Shown here piece after piece: positions 62,069 to 64,000 of a DNA stretch of 64,000 nucleotides. Source of the stretch: Brevibacterium yomogidense. GTDB taxonomy: Bacteria > Actinomycetota > Actinomycetes > Actinomycetales > Brevibacteriaceae. The notes under the pieces are model-generated. The model had not been told where the DNA came from, ran no database searches, and saw only the letters and a list, made by a program, of their open reading frames with translations. A program made the translations under genes and the position numbers. Within the stretch, counting starts at the first letter, position 1. Each line of letters starts with the position of its first letter. Location of the stretch: contig NZ_JABASY010000002.1 of NCBI RefSeq assembly GCF_016107685.1, forward strand, positions 62,001 to 126,000, in the 5' to 3' direction.

Positions 62069-62149
62069 GCAGCGGCGCCAGACGTGCAGCGGCGCCGGAC
62101 ACGCAGCGGCGCCAGACGTGCAGCGGCGCCGGACACGCAGCGGCGCCGG
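62069..62149. repeat. 17-bp tandem repeat array, five units
   Basis: Alternating units GCAGCGGCGCCAGACGT and GCAGCGGCGCCGGACAC with period 17, each with a GGCGCC palindrome. It lies in the 556-bp gene-free stretch 61922-62477. Confidence 0.9.
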
Positions 62150-62150
62150 T

Positions 62151-62293
62151 TCGCCACCTACATGATTCTTTGCCAGCTACATGTCCGCTCGCCACCTGCA
62201 CTGTTATTCGTACGTAGCTGGCAAAGTTTCTTGTAGGCGGAGCCGGACCCCCAGAAGCGCGTACGCAGCTGGCGAAGAAACATGTAGGTGGCG
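62151..62293. repeat. Three copies of a mobile-like palindromic unit in both orientations
   Basis: A unit of about 30 bp with core CGCCACCTACATG followed by TTCTTYGCCAGCTACGTACG-like sequence occurs at 62152-62180 (plus) and, inverted, at 62210-62238 and 62261-62293. Copies one and three are nearly complementary and can fold over the second. The pattern looks like a REP/BIME-type element. Confidence 0.65.
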
Positions 62294-62308
62294 CGGCGAC
62301 TCGGGCCT

Positions 62309-62453
62309 GGACTGTCGCCCCGGCACGGACTGTCGCCTCGGCGCGGACTGTCGCCTCGGCGCGGACTGTCGCCTCGGACCTGGATTGTCGCCCCGGCACG
62401 GATTGTCGCCCCGGCACGGATTGTCGCCCCGGCACGGACTGTCGCCCCGGCGC
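62309..62453. repeat. 18-bp tandem repeat array, eight units
   Basis: Units of GGAYTGTCGCCYCGGCRC with period 18 (one unit is 19 bp), ending in a partial copy. It abuts the end of the KstD-like gene at 62478. The array is not a CRISPR: there are no unique spacers. Confidence 0.92.
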
Positions 62454-62477
62454 GGACCGGAATTCCAGGCCAGTCCG

Positions 62478-64000
62478 TCATCCTGCGGCGGCGCGCCCCG
62501 CGATCCGGCCGGAGAACAGGCATCCGCCCAGGAATGTCCCTTCGAGTGCGTTGTGGCCGTGCATGCCTCCTCCGCCGAACCCCGCGGCCTCTCCCGCCGC
62601 GAAGAGTCCCTCGACGACCGGCGCTTCACCACCAACCGGACCCGCGCCCACAGCGCCCACGCCACCCACGCCCACGCCACCCACGCCTGCGCCATCCGCA
62701 CCTACACCAGCAGCACCTACACCACCCGCGCCCACAGCGCCCACGCCCCGGAGCACGCGGCCCTGCAAATCAGTGTGCAGTCCTCCCAGGGTCTTGCGGG
62801 TGAGTACGCGCAGTCGCACGGCGATGAGTGGTCCGGCTTCCGGGTCGGTGAGGCGGTGTGGTGGCACTGCCCGCATGATCTTGTCTCCCAGGTATCCGCG
62901 CGCCGCGTGGATCGCTTGGATCTGGCGGTCTTTCGCGAAGGGGTTGTCGACCTGGGCGTCGCGTTCAGCGATGAGTTCGGCGACGTCCGCGGGGTCGAGT
63001 TCCGCGTGATCGCCCACATTCGGGCACGTGGCCGTCAGCGCGTTCATCCTGCTCACGAGCTCTTCGACGCTCTCGCCCTGGAGGAAGTCCTCGCCGTGCC
63101 GCAGGAACGCCTCGACGGGTGCGGGTGCTCCGGACCCCAGGCGTCCCGCCAGCTGCCGCACGGATTTCCCGGTGAGGTCCGGGTTCTGCTCTGAGCCGGA
63201 CAGCGCGAACTCCTTCTCGATGATCCGCCTGTTGAGGATGAACCACGAGTAGTCATGGCCGGTTCCGCGCAGGTGCCGCAGCGTGGCCATCGTGTCGAAT
63301 CCGGGGAACGCTGGGTCCGGGAGTCGGTTGCCCCGCGCATCGATCCAGAGGGAGGACGGTCCGGGCAGGATGCGGATCCCGTGCTGCGGCCAGACGGGGT
63401 CCCAATTGCCGATCCCCTCGACGTAGTGCCACATGCGGTCGGGGTTGAGGATGTGGGCTCCTGCATCCTGTGCGATCGGCATCATCGACCCGTCGACGTA
63501 TGCGGGCACTCCCGTGAGCATGGTCTGCGGCGGGCTGCCCAGCCTCGGCGGCCACTGCGCTCGCACCATGTCGTGGTTGCCGCCGATCCCACCGCTCGTC
63601 ACGATCACCGCGTCCGCGCGGAGTGTGAAGTCGCCGACCTGCTCGCGCGAGCTCGGAATGCCCCTCGCCGCCGTGTCCTCGGCCAGCACCGCGCCCGAGG
63701 CCCCGGTCACCTTCCCGCCTTCGACCACCAGTTCGTTCACTCTGTGCCGGAAGAGGACGCGGAGTCTGCCCGCGCGGATGTGGTCCTTGGCGCGGGCGAC
63801 GAATGGCGCGAGCACGCCGGGTCCCGTGCCCCACGTGATGTGGAAGCGGGGGACGGAGTTGCCGTGCCCGTGGGCGGTGCCGTCGCCGCGTTCCGCCCAG
63901 CCGACGATGGGGAAGAAGCGCACGCCCATGTCGTGGAGCCATGCGCGCTTGGGGCCGGAGGCGAACTCGAGGTAGGCCTCGGCCCACTGCCGGGGGAGGT
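62478..64000 (-). CDS. FAD-binding dehydrogenase (KstD/fumarate-reductase-like), partial
   Basis: The 5' end lies beyond the right window edge, so the N-terminal FAD motif is not visible. The remaining 507 residues match the FAD_binding_2 'FAD-binding dehydrogenase' group related to 3-ketosteroid dehydrogenases: FALRADAVIVTSGGIGGNHD-like region (about 63580-63640), HYSWFILNRRIIEKEF-like region, and near the C-terminus EGLFAAGEAAGFGGGGMHG and GTFLGGCLFSGR. A Gly/Val/Ala insert of about 38 residues (GVGAVGAGGVGAAGVG type) encoded at about 62633-62750 interrupts the conserved run just before the C-terminal flavin segment. Confidence 0.88.
   Translation of the reverse strand, partial: LPRQWAEAYLEFASGPKRAWLHDMGVRFFPIVGWAERGDGTAHGHGNSVPRFHITWGTGPGVLAPFVARAKDHIRAGRLRVLFRHRVNELVVEGGKVTGASGAVLAEDTAARGIPSSREQVGDFTLRADAVIVTSGGIGGNHDMVRAQWPPRLGSPPQTMLTGVPAYVDGSMMPIAQDAGAHILNPDRMWHYVEGIGNWDPVWPQHGIRILPGPSSLWIDARGNRLPDPAFPGFDTMATLRHLRGTGHDYSWFILNRRIIEKEFALSGSEQNPDLTGKSVRQLAGRLGSGAPAPVEAFLRHGEDFLQGESVEELVSRMNALTATCPNVGDHAELDPADVAELIAERDAQVDNPFAKDRQIQAIHAARGYLGDKIMRAVPPHRLTDPEAGPLIAVRLRVLTRKTLGGLHTDLQGRVLRGVGAVGAGGVGAAGVGADGAGVGGVGVGGVGAVGAGPVGGEAPVVEGLFAAGEAAGFGGGGMHGHNALEGTFLGGCLFSGRIAGRAAAG
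62633..62750 (-). repeat. Low-complexity GCCCAC-type repeat inside the dehydrogenase gene
   Basis: Imperfect repeats of GCSCCCACG-like units encode the Gly/Val/Ala insert of the KstD-like protein. The reading frame stays open. Confidence 0.75.

Noticed and set aside
62069..62453. CRISPR array
   Set aside because: The repeats are head-to-tail with no unique spacers, period 17-18 bp, and no cas genes are nearby.
62181..63194. Plus-strand frame with repeated CRLGAD-type residues
   Set aside because: It merely translates the 18-bp repeat array and then runs antisense to the KstD-like gene.

Overview
The window is high-GC actinobacterial DNA: GC-rich codon use, DUF5979-type surface proteins with LPRTG sorting signals, an actinobacterial-type TPP riboswitch, SARP/LuxR-type regulators and many genes that appear to have leaderless transcripts. 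It most resembles a Micrococcales chromosome (Brevibacterium or Brachybacterium relatives), inferred from gene content only. No rRNA, tRNA, phage, IS element or CRISPR array was recognised.

1-8.3 kb: a peptide-type ABC transporter (permease cut by the window edge, plus a solute-binding lipoprotein) divergent from a SARP-type regulator; a BBE-type FAD oxidase; OsmC; small stress proteins (GlsB/YeaQ-like and CsbD-like); an AraC/GyrI-like regulator. 8.3-13.6 kb: the most interesting locus. A well conserved TPP riboswitch heads an operon of a sodium:solute symporter, a LuxE-like acyl-protein synthetase, a LuxC-like acyl reductase and a short-chain dehydrogenase. This looks like thiamine-repressed uptake and two-step reduction of a carboxylic acid, possibly an oxidised thiamine fragment. 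13.7-24.8 kb: SodC, a HhH-GPD DNA glycosylase-like protein, a sugar transporter, a serine hydrolase, PutP, a DUF418 membrane protein with a divergent TetR regulator, an LLM flavin oxidoreductase, and a drug-type MFS pump with a divergent MarR regulator.

24.8-41.6 kb: a MocR regulator, two acetyltransferases (the first broken by an in-frame TGA), a large LuxR regulator, a giant repeat-built surface protein, an orphan TRAP-type binding protein, a sugar-acid dehydratase with a GntP permease, an Smr-domain protein, and a wall-anchored 5'-nucleotidase. 41.9-47.6 kb: an operon of a TPP-dependent oxidase/decarboxylase, a decayed enolase-superfamily gene and a fused FAD/Fe-S oxidoreductase. 47.9-51.2 kb: a lipid kinase with an in-frame TAG, a membrane protein, and an asparagine synthetase homologue lacking its N-terminal cysteine.

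51.3-64 kb: a four-gene OpuC-type osmoprotectant ABC transporter, a three-domain glutaminase, an AAA+ ATPase, a flavin monooxygenase, a small membrane protein, a DUF559/AbiEi-like protein and a partial KstD-like FAD dehydrogenase. This end holds several unrelated short tandem-repeat arrays (periods 12, 16, 17 and 18 bp), two of the repeat tracts lying inside flavoenzyme genes.

Recurring theme: at about ten genes a -10-like hexamer (TANNNT or a close variant) lies 6-7 nt before the start codon with no Shine-Dalgarno sequence, which indicates widespread leaderless transcription.
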